A stretch of DNA of 21,499 bases from Bacteroidales bacterium. GTDB lineage: Bacteria > Bacteroidota > Bacteroidia > Bacteroidales > Paludibacteraceae. Below are positions 9,004 to 16,412 of the stretch, piece after piece; the stretch's first letter is position 1, and each line of letters begins with the position of its first letter. The notes under the pieces were generated by a model that was given only the letters and a program-made list of their open reading frames with translations, ran no database searches and was not told where the DNA came from. A program made the translations under genes and the position numbers. Location: contig JAGHSG010000108.1 of the NCBI GenBank assembly GCA_018066005.1, forward strand, positions 1 through 21,499. The letters run 5' to 3'.

Positions 9004-9035
9004 CAAAGATACAGCTTTTTTTTGATATATGCAAA
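9004..9035 (-). promoter_or_regulatory. Bacteroidota-type promoter of the dxs operon
   Basis: On the minus strand: TTTG (9032-9035), 20-bp spacer, TATCTTTG (9004-9011). This matches the Bacteroidota primary-sigma consensus TTTG...TAnnTTTG. It lies about 39 bp upstream of the dxs start codon. No other good match occurs between the genes of the operon, so it probably drives dxs through engB. Confidence 0.8.
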
Positions 9036-9050
9036 TTTTTAGGGCATATA

Positions 9051-9082
9051 TTTGCGTATTTCATTTTTTTGTAGTACCTTTG
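9051..9082 (+). promoter_or_regulatory. Bacteroidota-type promoter of murF-alr
   Basis: TTTG (9051-9054), 20-bp spacer, TACCTTTG (9075-9082). The start codon is at 9110. It is divergent from the dxs promoter, with 15 bp between the two -33 boxes. Confidence 0.8.
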
Positions 9083-9109
9083 CACTTGCAAAGGTTTTAA
9101 CTTGTCGTT

Positions 9110-10948
9110 ATGTTATTATCACTTATCAAACAAATTATCGGTTCGGTAGCCTCCGTTTCGACTACCACCCAAGAAGATATTGACATTCAATATCTGTTGA
9201 CGGATTCACGTCAATTAGGCAAAGACCCGCAACATACCCTCTTCTTCGCTATTCAAACAGCCAAGAACGATGGTAGCAAGTATATTCCTGACCTGCAAGT
9301 CCAAGGTGTACAGGCGTTTGTGACCGGTGACGCAATAGCCGCTTTACAAACCCTTGCCACCTATGTACGGGAGCAGTTCTCGGGTACCGTCATCGGTATC
9401 ACCGGCAGTAATGGTAAGACGGTCGTCAAAGAATGGTTGTATCAGTTACTCAAAGACGATTACACCATTATTCGTTCCCCTAAATCCTATAACAGTCAAA
9501 TAGGTGTCCCATTGTCGGTTTGGCAACTTGCCGATTCACCGATTCACCGATTCACCGATTCGCCAATTAAACCTCAGTTGGCTATTTTTGAAGCAGGTAT
9601 CAGCGAGCCCGGTGAGATGGGACGCTTGGAGCCGATGATTAGACCCACAATAGGCGTCATTACCTATATTGGTCCCGAACATGGAGAAAACTTCCAATCC
9701 ATCGAACAAAAACGTGCCGAGAAGATGAAACTTTTTGCCCATTCATCGGTCGTTATCGAAGATGCTACGCACCAAAACGCACGAACTTGTGCAGCCGTGA
9801 TGCGGCAATTGGGATATGATGAAGAGACCATCGCTTCACGTATCTTGCAACAGACTCATGAGACAGTTTTACAAATCAATCTGACAGCCCTGATAGACAA
9901 CGTGCGGTATTTCCGTTCATTACTCAAACCTACTACCCAACTGACCTGCATGGTTAAGGCATTTGCGTACGGGACAGGCAGCGTGGAAGTCAGCCGTGCC
10001 TTGCAACAATCGGGATTGGTGGATTATCTGGCGGTAGCCGTGGCAGACGAAGGAGTCGAACTGCGCAAAGCAGGTATCACCTTACCCATTATTGTTATGG
10101 ACCCCGAAGTGGCAGCTATGGATATCATCTTGGAGAATAACCTTGAGCCGAATGTCTATTCGTTCCAAAGTCTGGAAAACGTCATGGCAGCAGCCAAAGC
10201 CAAAGGATTGGAGAACTACCCCATTCATGTCAAGATAGATAGCGGTATGCATCGTTTGGGATTCTACCGCGAACAAATCCCCGCATTCATCGGACAAATA
10301 CAGCAGCAAAACGCCGTGCGTGTCAAGAGTGTTTTCAGCCATTTAGCAGGATCCGATGAAGCACAGTTTGATGCATTCACTTTGGACCAGATACACTACT
10401 TTGACGCGTGTGCAGAGCAACTGAAAGAAGGACTTAACTACCCTATTATCAAGCATATATGCAACTCGGCAGGCATCGAGCGATTCAGTAATTATCAGTT
10501 TGATATGTGCCGTTTGGGAATCGGTTTATACGGATTCTCGTTTGCCGGAGCACAATTGCGTAATGTATGCACCTTAAAAACGACCATTTTATCGGTAAAA
10601 ACGGTTGCCAAAGGTGAGACAATAGGTTACGGACGACACACCACGTTGCAAGAAGACCGGCAAATAGCGGTTATCCCTATCGGTTATGCCGACGGTTTTG
10701 ACCGCCGATTCAGCAACTACGGTGGCGAAGTGCTTATCCGTGGCAAACGTTGTCCCGTAGTGGGAAATGTGTGCATGGACCAAGCGATGATAGATATAAC
10801 AGGAACGGATGCGCAAGTGGGTGATTATGTAGAAATATTCGGCGATCATCTGCCTTTGCAGGAGTTGTCGGATAAACTCGGCACTATAACGTACGAGATA
10901 CTGACCTCTGTCAGCCGTCGTGTAACACGTGAATATTACTACGAATGA
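9110..10948 (+). CDS. alr: Alanine racemase fused to a truncated MurF domain
   Basis: A 612-residue relative of the Bacteroidota MurF-Alr fusion, which is usually a little over 800 residues. The C-terminal part (about 247-612) is a complete PLP-dependent alanine racemase (L-Ala to D-Ala for peptidoglycan): PLP Lys283 in MVKAFAYG, catalytic Tyr507 in IGYGRH, plus IPIGYADG and NVCMDQ. The N-terminal part (1-245) is MurF-like: the UDP-substrate domain, the P-loop GITGSNGKT (97-104), FEAGISEPGEM (160-170) and EHGENF (190-195). After KLFAHSS the family's central-domain segment of about 60-70 residues is missing, a short piece like NARTCAAVMRQLGY remains, and the whole C-terminal MurF domain is absent. 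MurF ligase activity is therefore unlikely. Residues 141-154 come from a GATTCACC repeat. The 3' end overlaps the ABC gene by ATGA. Confidence 0.93.
   Translation: MLLSLIKQIIGSVASVSTTTQEDIDIQYLLTDSRQLGKDPQHTLFFAIQTAKNDGSKYIPDLQVQGVQAFVTGDAIAALQTLATYVREQFSGTVIGITGSNGKTVVKEWLYQLLKDDYTIIRSPKSYNSQIGVPLSVWQLADSPIHRFTDSPIKPQLAIFEAGISEPGEMGRLEPMIRPTIGVITYIGPEHGENFQSIEQKRAEKMKLFAHSSVVIEDATHQNARTCAAVMRQLGYDEETIASRILQQTHETVLQINLTALIDNVRYFRSLLKPTTQLTCMVKAFAYGTGSVEVSRALQQSGLVDYLAVAVADEGVELRKAGITLPIIVMDPEVAAMDIILENNLEPNVYSFQSLENVMAAAKAKGLENYPIHVKIDSGMHRLGFYREQIPAFIGQIQQQNAVRVKSVFSHLAGSDEAQFDAFTLDQIHYFDACAEQLKEGLNYPIIKHICNSAGIERFSNYQFDMCRLGIGLYGFSFAGAQLRNVCTLKTTILSVKTVAKGETIGYGRHTTLQEDRQIAVIPIGYADGFDRRFSNYGGEVLIRGKRCPVVGNVCMDQAMIDITGTDAQVGDYVEIFGDHLPLQELSDKLGTITYEILTSVSRRVTREYYYE
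9531..9567 (+). repeat. GATTCACC tandem repeat inside the MurF part of murF-alr
   Basis: Three exact GATTCACC units followed by a diverged GATTCGCC and ATTAA. It encodes DSPIHRFTDSPIK in frame, between VWQL and LAIFEAGIS where MurF homologues have only about five residues. The terminal SPIK matches the end of the second trmN6 copy. Confidence 0.92.
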
Positions 10949-11649
10949 ATCTACACGTCCAACATTTAACTGTCGGTTACGGGGAGAAAGCGGTGCAACA
11001 AGACCTGACTTTCTCGATGAACAGCGGAGAAATAGTCGGTCTATTGGGTCCTAATGGAGCCGGTAAATCCACCTTATTACGTACGTTAGCGGGATTGCAA
11101 GCAGCATTAAAAGGGGCTATTTCTCCTGTATTGACCGAGAAAAATATGGCTTTGGTGCTGACCGAGAAAATCAGTTTGGATAACACGTCCATTCATGACG
11201 TAGTAGCCATGGGGCGCTACCCCTACACGTCTTTTTTGGGCAGTTTGTCCGATGAAGACGAGCAAATCATCCAACAATCTTTGGCTGCTGTGGGCTTTAC
11301 CGATTCATCGGCTCACTCCTTTAACGCTCTCTCGGCCGGCGAGAAACAGCGCGTCTTGATAGCCAAAGCATTAGCCCAGCAGACCGAACTCATTCTTCTG
11401 GATGAACCGACTGCCCATCTGGACCTACCTAATCGTATCCGGGTGTTCCGTTTACTACGCGACTTGGCACACACGCAAAACAAGACAATACTCATTTCCA
11501 CCCATGAGTTAGACTTGGCATTAGCCACCTGCGACCGTATTTTGCTTCTCTCCGAACAAGGATTACAAACCGGTACGGCAGAGCGGTTAAAAGCCGACAA
11601 ATGCTTCGAGAAGGCATTTGGAATGGATATTTTTCACTATTTGGACTAA
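10945..11649 (+). CDS. ABC transporter ATP-binding protein, FecE/FhuC (iron-siderophore/cobalamin) type
   Basis: 234 residues, a cytosolic nucleotide-binding subunit. Walker A is GPNGAGKST (35-43), the signature is LSAGE (129-133), Walker B is LILLDEP (149-155), and the switch His is in STHELD (His187). The segment VAMGRYPYT (about 87-95) is typical of ATPases serving FecCD-type permeases for iron chelates, haem or cobalamin. No permease or binding protein lies beside it in this window, so the substrate is open. Translation is probably coupled to murF-alr through the ATGA overlap. Residues 118-124 (FTDSSAH) share a 19-of-21-bp match with the repeat copy in engB, although the protein length here is normal. 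Confidence 0.9.
   Translation: MNLHVQHLTVGYGEKAVQQDLTFSMNSGEIVGLLGPNGAGKSTLLRTLAGLQAALKGAISPVLTEKNMALVLTEKISLDNTSIHDVVAMGRYPYTSFLGSLSDEDEQIIQQSLAAVGFTDSSAHSFNALSAGEKQRVLIAKALAQQTELILLDEPTAHLDLPNRIRVFRLLRDLAHTQNKTILISTHELDLALATCDRILLLSEQGLQTGTAERLKADKCFEKAFGMDIFHYLD
11296..11316 (+). repeat. Probable relic of the GATTCACC repeat in the ABC ATPase gene
   Basis: The sequence TTTACCGATTCATCGGCTCAC differs at only two positions from the coding strand of the engB repeat (410-430). It encodes FTDSSAH, against FTDSSVH in engB. It occupies the variable loop just before the ABC signature motif and does not lengthen it. It could be chance, but the shared run is long. Confidence 0.45.
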
Positions 11650-11674
11650 AAAAACTGCTTTTTTGCGCAAATAA

Positions 11675-11706
11675 TTTGCGTATGTAAAAAAAATATTGTA
11701 CTTTTG
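11675..11706 (+). promoter_or_regulatory. Bacteroidota-type promoter of tRNA-Ala
   Basis: TTTG (11675-11678), 20-bp spacer, TACTTTTG (11699-11706). The tRNA begins 17 bp after the -7 box. The -33 box lies within a 15-bp palindrome (11666-11680, CGCAAAT-A-ATTTGCG). Confidence 0.8.
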
Positions 11707-11723
11707 CATCGTCAATTGATTAA

Positions 11724-11797
11724 GGGGTATTAGCTCATCTGGCTAGAGCGCGACACTGGCAGTGTCGAGGTGAGCGGTTCGAGTCCGCTATACTCCA
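11724..11797 (+). tRNA. tRNA-Ala (anticodon GGC)
   Basis: A full 74-nt cloverleaf. The acceptor arms are GGGGTAT and ATACTCC with the discriminator A. D stem GCTC/GAGC, anticodon stem CGACA/TGTCG with loop CTGGCAG (anticodon GGC), T stem AGCGG/CCGCT with loop TTCGAGT. The third acceptor pair is G3:U70, the identity element for alanyl-tRNA synthetase. The 3' CCA is not encoded. Confidence 0.97.
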
Positions 11798-11800
11798 CAA

Positions 11801-11834
11801 AAAAACGAGATTTCTGTTCGGAAATCTCGTTTTT
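11801..11834 (+). terminator. Bidirectional intrinsic terminator (tRNA-Ala and era)
   Basis: A perfect 14-bp inverted repeat (11801-11814 with 11821-11834) and a 6-base loop TGTTCG. A-rich and T-rich flanks give a U tract on either strand. It begins 4 bp after the tRNA and ends 4 bp before the era stop codon, so it can end both converging transcripts. Confidence 0.92.
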
Positions 11835-11838
11835 CTTT

Positions 11839-12732
11839 TTAATTTAAATCGTATCCGTAATGTTTGAGCCGCCCCTGACTGCTTCGCCAGTCCTTATCGA
11901 CTTTAACAAATAGTTGCAGGAAAACTTGTTTTTGGAAGAAGGTTTCTATGTCCTTGCGCGCCATAGTGCCGACTTTTTTGAGGGCACTACCCTGCTTGCC
12001 GATGATAATACCTTTTTGCGACTCGCGTTCCACATAGATAACTGCCGAGATACGAATTATCTGCTCTTCTTCCTTGAACTCCTCTACCTCCACCTCTACG
12101 CTGTAAGGTATTTCCTTATCGTAGTTAAGCAGGATTTTCTCGCGAATAATCTCATTAACAAAGAAGCGCGCGGGTTTGTCCGTCAGTTGGTCCTTGTCAA
12201 AGAACGGCGGACATTCAGGCAGAGCGTTGCGGATAGCGTCAAAGAGTTGGTCAATACCGAATTTCTCCTGTGCCGAGATGGGGAACACCGTGGCTTCGGG
12301 CAATTCGCGATGCCAAAAATCGACCAAACTTTCCAACGTCTCTTGGGTAGTCAAGTCAATCTTATTGATGATAAGAAAAACTTTCGTTCCGGCAGCCGCC
12401 ATACGCTTGACTTTTTCAAGGAATTCGGCATTTTTGTCAGGAGTATCCTGCACGTCTGTCACGTACAGAAGGACATCGGCATCCACGAGGGCAGAGCGCG
12501 AGAACTCAAGCATCTGCTCCTGCAATTTGTAATTGGGATGCAACACGCCCGGGGTGTCCGAATAGACGATTTGAAAATCCTCTCCATTAACAATACCCAT
12601 AATACGATGACGGGTCGTCTGCGCCTTGGAAGTGATGATAGACAACCGCTCGCCCACAAGGGCGTTCATAAGCGTCGATTTACCCACATTGGGATTGCCG
12701 ACTATATTTACAAAACCAGAATGATGCATCAT
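11839..12732 (-). CDS. era: GTPase Era
   Basis: 297 residues, a cytosolic GTPase that binds the 3' end of 16S rRNA during small-subunit maturation. G1 GNPNVGKST (12-20), G3 DTPG (59-62), G4 NKID (123-126) and G5 PISAQ (about 151-155) are present. The C-terminal KH domain has GKQG (245-248) followed by the K-K-V-G segment. Length is typical (about 295-300). Two ATGs lie in tandem at 12732 and 12729, and either could start the protein. A promoter lies about 20 bp upstream. The stop codon sits beside the shared terminator. It is probably monocistronic. Confidence 0.96.
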   Translation of the reverse strand: MMHHSGFVNIVGNPNVGKSTLMNALVGERLSIITSKAQTTRHRIMGIVNGEDFQIVYSDTPGVLHPNYKLQEQMLEFSRSALVDADVLLYVTDVQDTPDKNAEFLEKVKRMAAAGTKVFLIINKIDLTTQETLESLVDFWHRELPEATVFPISAQEKFGIDQLFDAIRNALPECPPFFDKDQLTDKPARFFVNEIIREKILLNYDKEIPYSVEVEVEEFKEEEQIIRISAVIYVERESQKGIIIGKQGSALKKVGTMARKDIETFFQKQVFLQLFVKVDKDWRSSQGRLKHYGYDLN

Positions 12733-12751
12733 TTACGTACTTTTACGACTG

Positions 12752-12783
12752 CAAAGGTACGACTTTTTTTGCAAATATGCAAA
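12752..12783 (-). promoter_or_regulatory. Bacteroidota-type promoter of era
   Basis: On the minus strand: TTTG (12780-12783), 20-bp spacer, TACCTTTG (12752-12759). A second TTTG at 12772-12775 lies too close to be the -33 box. The leader would be only about 14 nt. Confidence 0.8.
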
Positions 12784-12808
12784 CTTTTTTCATAAAAAGG
12801 TATGGAAA

Positions 12809-12850
12809 GTGTCGAGAGAGTGTCGGCCGACCCTCGACCGAGTGTCGACT
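12809..12850. other. GC-rich patch with three AGTGTCG copies
   Basis: AGTGTCG occurs at 12809-12815, 12819-12825 and 12841-12847, with the palindrome TCGGCCGA (12823-12830) among them. It lies between the stop of the HTH gene (12859) and the era -33 box (12783). It contrasts with the A/T-rich surroundings. It could be a protein-binding site or the remains of a transcript end. I see no gene in it. Confidence 0.5.
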
Positions 12851-12858
12851 AAAAACAC

Positions 12859-13317
12859 CTACACGAAAGAAGCATAGGCGAATTGGTCCAGTTGGGAGGC
12901 AAGCAGACCGACACGACCGGCTATGAGTTGGCGACGTTTGTAATACGTGCGCTTGGACATGTCCAAAAAGAGAATAATCTCCTGGTTATCCAAGCCTATT
13001 GCCAACAAGAGCAAGACACACAAGTCCAAATCCGTCAAGTCGGGATAAGTAAGACGCAAATGATTAGTCTGTGCAGCATAAACCTGCGAGAGTTCGGCAG
13101 CCGCTTTCTGCCACGATGAATACGCGTGCGCGCTGATGCGTTCCTTAATATGTTGCACAAGGATTTGCTGCTGTGCAGCCACTTGATGCGCTGCAACAGA
13201 CGAGGCAATCTTCTCACTCTGCCACTTATGGCGCATAGAGTAAATGACCAAAGCAAAAACAGTAAAAGTCAACAAGACGCACCAGAAAAGAATGAAAATA
13301 ATAAATTCGAGAGACAT
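12859..13317 (-). CDS. Membrane-anchored HTH protein, LuxR-like C-terminus
   Basis: 152 residues, with no specific family recognised. One N-terminal transmembrane helix (about 4-27) is followed by a basic turn, an amphipathic, probably coiled region rich in A, Q and E (about 32-85), and a C-terminal part resembling the helix-turn-helix of Bacteroidota LuxR-like regulators: YPDLTDLDL, then L-A-I-G-L-D-N-Q-E-I, then DMSKRTYYKRR (about 89-130). In that family the pattern is L-T-x-x-D-L ... L-s-x-K-E-I-A ... I-S-x-R-T-V-x-x-x-R. Together this suggests a regulator tethered to the inner membrane. The gene starts 19 bp after the upstream membrane-protein gene and probably shares its promoter at 14050-14081. 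Confidence 0.75.
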   Translation of the reverse strand: MSLEFIIFILFWCVLLTFTVFALVIYSMRHKWQSEKIASSVAAHQVAAQQQILVQHIKERISAHAYSSWQKAAAELSQVYAAQTNHLRLTYPDLTDLDLCVLLLLAIGLDNQEIILFLDMSKRTYYKRRQLIAGRVGLLASQLDQFAYASFV

Positions 13318-13336
13318 GATATTTTAGTTTAGAGTT

Positions 13337-13999
13337 TTAGATGCGTTGGGAGAGGGCGGTGTATAATTCTTGTGCGCAGAAACCCGATTTAAGCGTTATT
13401 TTATTGCCGTTAACGACCATTTTGACACTTCCCATGCCATAAATAGTCCAAAAGAACTGCACACTATCTATATCCGCAAGGGGAATCTGCAAATCCGTAG
13501 TATGGTGGATTTCATATTCATGGATATAAAGCATATTTCCCTCAATCGTATAGGTATTCTTGGCATAAATGCGCCAACCCAACAACCACATAACAAACGC
13601 AAACAGCACACTACCGATTGCCATTGTTCCTAATTTACTCAAAGCCAACGACATATCATGCGTGAAATATACCCCAAGGACTTCGAAAATATAAAAATAT
13701 AATCCCATTAAAACGAATACCCACCACCCTCTTTTCGTTATTTTATTGGTCAGCACCAACCGCTGATTCATGTCAGCAGACTTGGGTTGCTGCGAACGCA
13801 CGGTACGAGGACTATGTTTTTTCAACCACCACTGCCATGCAAGCAACAAAACTATCAATACTCCAAATGAAGCTAAAAGGATTATTCCTTGCGTAGTAGT
13901 AGAGTACTCCTGCATAAAACCCATCAAAACCGAGTCCAACACAGCATTCATTAAGATAACTGTTGACCATAAGGCAACCATCATTTTATACTTTTTCAT
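13337..13999 (-). CDS. Hypothetical four-helix membrane protein with PH-like C-terminal domain
   Basis: 220 residues from the ATG at 13999 (MKKYKMMVAL). A GTG at 14023 is a possible longer start. Four hydrophobic segments are visible: about 6-27, 38-58, 92-114 and 122-146, the middle pair separated by a basic cytosolic-looking loop with KKHSPRTVRSQQ. The tail (about 150-220) is soluble and beta-rich with the pattern IEGNMLYIHEY, IPLADIDSVQ, KMVVNGNKITLKS, as in bacterial PH-like (bPH2) domains. Function is unknown. It is the first gene of a two-gene unit with the HTH protein, and the pairing suggests a signalling or envelope-sensing role, which is inference. Confidence 0.75.
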   Translation of the reverse strand: MKKYKMMVALWSTVILMNAVLDSVLMGFMQEYSTTTQGIILLASFGVLIVLLLAWQWWLKKHSPRTVRSQQPKSADMNQRLVLTNKITKRGWWVFVLMGLYFYIFEVLGVYFTHDMSLALSKLGTMAIGSVLFAFVMWLLGWRIYAKNTYTIEGNMLYIHEYEIHHTTDLQIPLADIDSVQFFWTIYGMGSVKMVVNGNKITLKSGFCAQELYTALSQRI

Positions 14000-14049
14000 A
14001 GGCAAATATCGGTTACGAACCACCGAAAAGCTTTAATGATTTGACGGTG

Positions 14050-14081
14050 CAAAGGTACTGCATTTTTTGTAACCTACCAAA
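14050..14081 (-). promoter_or_regulatory. Bacteroidota-type promoter of the membrane protein-HTH unit
   Basis: On the minus strand: TTTG (14078-14081), 20-bp spacer, TACCTTTG (14050-14057). It lies about 50 bp upstream of the ATG at 13999. Confidence 0.8.
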
Positions 14082-14108
14082 TTATGGTGTGATAAAGAAC
14101 AAAAAACA

Positions 14109-14149
14109 ACTTGTTGCAATGCGCTGAAAAACAACACATTGCAACAAGT
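14109..14149 (-). terminator. Hairpin terminator after tdh
   Basis: A perfect 13-bp inverted repeat (14109-14121 with 14137-14149) and a 15-base loop. On the minus strand the stem is followed by TTGTTTTTTGTT, a U-rich tail. It lies 36 bp after the tdh stop and 27 bp before the next promoter, so it probably ends the gdhA-kbl-tdh transcript. Confidence 0.8.
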
Positions 14150-14185
14150 AATAAAACGTAGTGTGATAAAGGTTTGTGCCGATAG

Positions 14186-15211
14186 TTACCACTCCAACAA
14201 TACTTTGCCACATTGACCACTAACCATGACGTCAAAGCCCTTCTGGAAGTCGTCAAATTTGAAGCGATGCGTGATAACAGGACTCAGGTCTAAGCCACCC
14301 AAAATCATCTGCTCCATCTGATACCACGTCTCCCACATACGGCGACCCGTAATACCCTTGATCGTCAAGGCATTGAAGATAACGTCTGACCAGTTGACCT
14401 GCGTATTAGACGGCAAAATACCTAACTGAGCGATATTGGAGCCCTCGTACATGTGCGCCACCATATCATTAAAGGCAGCCGGCGCACCGGACATCTCCAA
14501 ACCGACATCAAAACCGCGAATACCGAGTTGCGCCATAGCGCCCTCTATCGTCTCGCCCTTGCTGCCATCCACCGTGACGGTAGCGCCCATACGTTTGGCA
14601 ATGTCCAAACGCAGCGGGTTAAGGTCGGTAACAACGATATTCTTGGCTCCTGCATAGCGGCATATACCTGCCGCCATCGTGCCAATCAATCCTGCCCCCG
14701 TGATGAGCACATCTTCACCCAACAGCGGGAAAGCAAGGGCTGTATGCGTGGCGTTGCCAAAAGGATCCATAATAGCGGCAAAATCGTCGGGTATCTCCGG
14801 ACGCAGTTTGACTACGTTAGACTCGGGAATAGTGACATATTCGGCAAAGCAGCCGTCCTTGCCCATAATGCCGACCGAGATGGTATTTTCGCAAACGTGT
14901 CCCATACCACGGCGGCAGTTACGGCAATGTCCGCAGACGATATGTCCCTCGGCCGTGACGCGCTCGCCTACCTTGAAATTACGGACCCCCGGACCGACCT
15001 CTGCCACCTCGCCCACGAACTCATGACCCATCGTATAAGGCGGTGTGCAGTGGGCTTGCGCCCAGTCGTCCCACTTGTACATGTGAAGATCCGTACCACA
15101 AATAGCGGCTTTCTTCACTTTAATGAGGACATCGTTGACGCCCACTTCGGGCATGGGTACATCCTCCATCCAAATACCCCAATCCGGATAACGCTTAACT
15201 AATGCTTTCAT
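14186..15211 (-). CDS. tdh: L-threonine 3-dehydrogenase (zinc-dependent)
   Basis: 341 residues, the same length as E. coli Tdh. It oxidises L-threonine with NAD+ to 2-amino-3-ketobutyrate in the cytosol. Catalytic zinc ligands are Cys38 (AICGTD) and His63-Glu64 (MGHEF). The structural zinc site is CGHCRNC plus a later Cys. The NAD-binding turn is GAGLIG. It is a medium-chain dehydrogenase, not the short-chain (SDR) threonine dehydrogenase found in some other Bacteroidota. The start overlaps the kbl stop by ATGA, and the product is used directly by Kbl, so the pair degrades threonine to glycine and acetyl-CoA. Confidence 0.96.
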   Translation of the reverse strand: MKALVKRYPDWGIWMEDVPMPEVGVNDVLIKVKKAAICGTDLHMYKWDDWAQAHCTPPYTMGHEFVGEVAEVGPGVRNFKVGERVTAEGHIVCGHCRNCRRGMGHVCENTISVGIMGKDGCFAEYVTIPESNVVKLRPEIPDDFAAIMDPFGNATHTALAFPLLGEDVLITGAGLIGTMAAGICRYAGAKNIVVTDLNPLRLDIAKRMGATVTVDGSKGETIEGAMAQLGIRGFDVGLEMSGAPAAFNDMVAHMYEGSNIAQLGILPSNTQVNWSDVIFNALTIKGITGRRMWETWYQMEQMILGGLDLSPVITHRFKFDDFQKGFDVMVSGQCGKVLLEW

Positions 15212-16398
15212 TTCAAAACTCCTAATGCTTTGCCGACTTTGATGAAGGCGGCGATACCTTTGTCAAGTTGCTCCTGTGTATGAGCAGCAGAGAGTTGCAC
15301 GCGGATACGCGCTTGTCCTTGCGGAACAACGGGATAATAGAAACCCGTTACATAAATACCTTCTTCCTGCAAAGCGGCTGCAAACTCCTGCGAGAGGCGT
15401 GCATCGTACAGCATAACGGCACAGATAGCCGACTGGGTAGGTTTGATATCAAATCCGGCTGCTTTCATCTTGGCAACGAAATAGTCGGTGTTCTTATGCA
15501 GACGGTCTTGTAACGTGTTGTCGCGCGTGAGTAATTCAAATGTCTTGAGTCCGGCAGCAGCAATCATCGGAGGTATAGAGTTGGAGAACAAGTACGGACG
15601 ACTGCGTTGACGCAAAAGGTCGATAATTTCCTTCTTACCCGTTGTAAAGCCACCCACAGAACCGCCAAACGCCTTGCCCAATGTGCCTGTAAGAATTTCT
15701 ATCTTGCCTCGCAAGTTATACTGCTCAGTAACACCATGACCCGTCTTGCCGACAACACCGGCAGAGTGGCTCTCGTCCACCATAACAAGGGCGTTGTATT
15801 TCTGCGCCAGTTCATAAATCTTGTCCAACGGACATACATTACCATCCATGGAGAAGACGCCATCGGTAGCGATGATACGGAAACGCTGTGCCTGTGCTGC
15901 TTGGAGTTGCTTCTCCAAATCTGCCATATCACCGTTAGCGTAGCGATAACGCACGGCCTTACACAGACGCACGCCGTCAATGATAGAGGCGTGATTGAGA
16001 GCATCAGAGATGATGGCATCTTCAGCCGTCAGCAGGGGTTCAAACAAACCGCCGTTGGCATCGAAACATGCAGCATAAAGGATAGTATCTTCCGTGCCGA
16101 AGAAGTCCGAAATAGCTTTTTCCAACATCTTGTGCGTATCCTGCGTACCGCAGATGAAACGCACCGAAGCCATACCATAACCACGTGCATCCATACGGTC
16201 TTTGGCGGCTTGAATAAGTTCCTTATTATCTGCCAAACCGAGGTAGTTATTGGCACAGAAATTGATGACATCTTTGCCTCCTTCGACCTGAATGCCGGAG
16301 GATTGCGGCGTGATAATCACACGCTCGTTTTTATACAAACCCGCCTCGCGTATTTCAGCGAGGGTGGTCTGCAAGTATTTTTGAAAATCGGAATACAT
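15208..16398 (-). CDS. kbl: 2-amino-3-ketobutyrate CoA ligase (glycine C-acetyltransferase)
   Basis: 396 residues (E. coli Kbl has 398), a PLP enzyme of the alpha-oxoamine synthase family. It splits 2-amino-3-ketobutyrate with CoA to glycine and acetyl-CoA. The PLP Lys is Lys242 in TLGKAFGG. Other family motifs are NNYLGLA, FICGTQDTHK, DESHSAG and the C-terminal G-x-A-R-I-R-V-Q-L-S-A. The related BioF and SPT enzymes are less likely because of the length, these motifs and the coupling to tdh. It lies 46 bp after gdhA with no recognisable promoter in the gap, so it is probably read with gdhA. Confidence 0.96.
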   Translation of the reverse strand: MYSDFQKYLQTTLAEIREAGLYKNERVIITPQSSGIQVEGGKDVINFCANNYLGLADNKELIQAAKDRMDARGYGMASVRFICGTQDTHKMLEKAISDFFGTEDTILYAACFDANGGLFEPLLTAEDAIISDALNHASIIDGVRLCKAVRYRYANGDMADLEKQLQAAQAQRFRIIATDGVFSMDGNVCPLDKIYELAQKYNALVMVDESHSAGVVGKTGHGVTEQYNLRGKIEILTGTLGKAFGGSVGGFTTGKKEIIDLLRQRSRPYLFSNSIPPMIAAAGLKTFELLTRDNTLQDRLHKNTDYFVAKMKAAGFDIKPTQSAICAVMLYDARLSQEFAAALQEEGIYVTGFYYPVVPQGQARIRVQLSAAHTQEQLDKGIAAFIKVGKALGVLK

Positions 16399-16412
16399 AA
16401 GTTATACTTTTT

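Noticed and set aside
8966..9091. An N-terminal extension of Dxs
   Set aside because: The extension covers the promoter elements of dxs, and Dxs proteins start near MAYKYL.
9110..10948. murF-alr as a frameshifted pseudogene
   Set aside because: The frame is continuous, the Alr half is complete with its catalytic Lys and Tyr, and a good promoter precedes it. Only the MurF part is degraded.
11666..11680. The palindrome CGCAAAT-A-ATTTGCG as a terminator of the ABC gene
   Set aside because: There is no T tract after it, and it contains the -33 box of the tRNA promoter. It could still be an operator, but nothing supports that.
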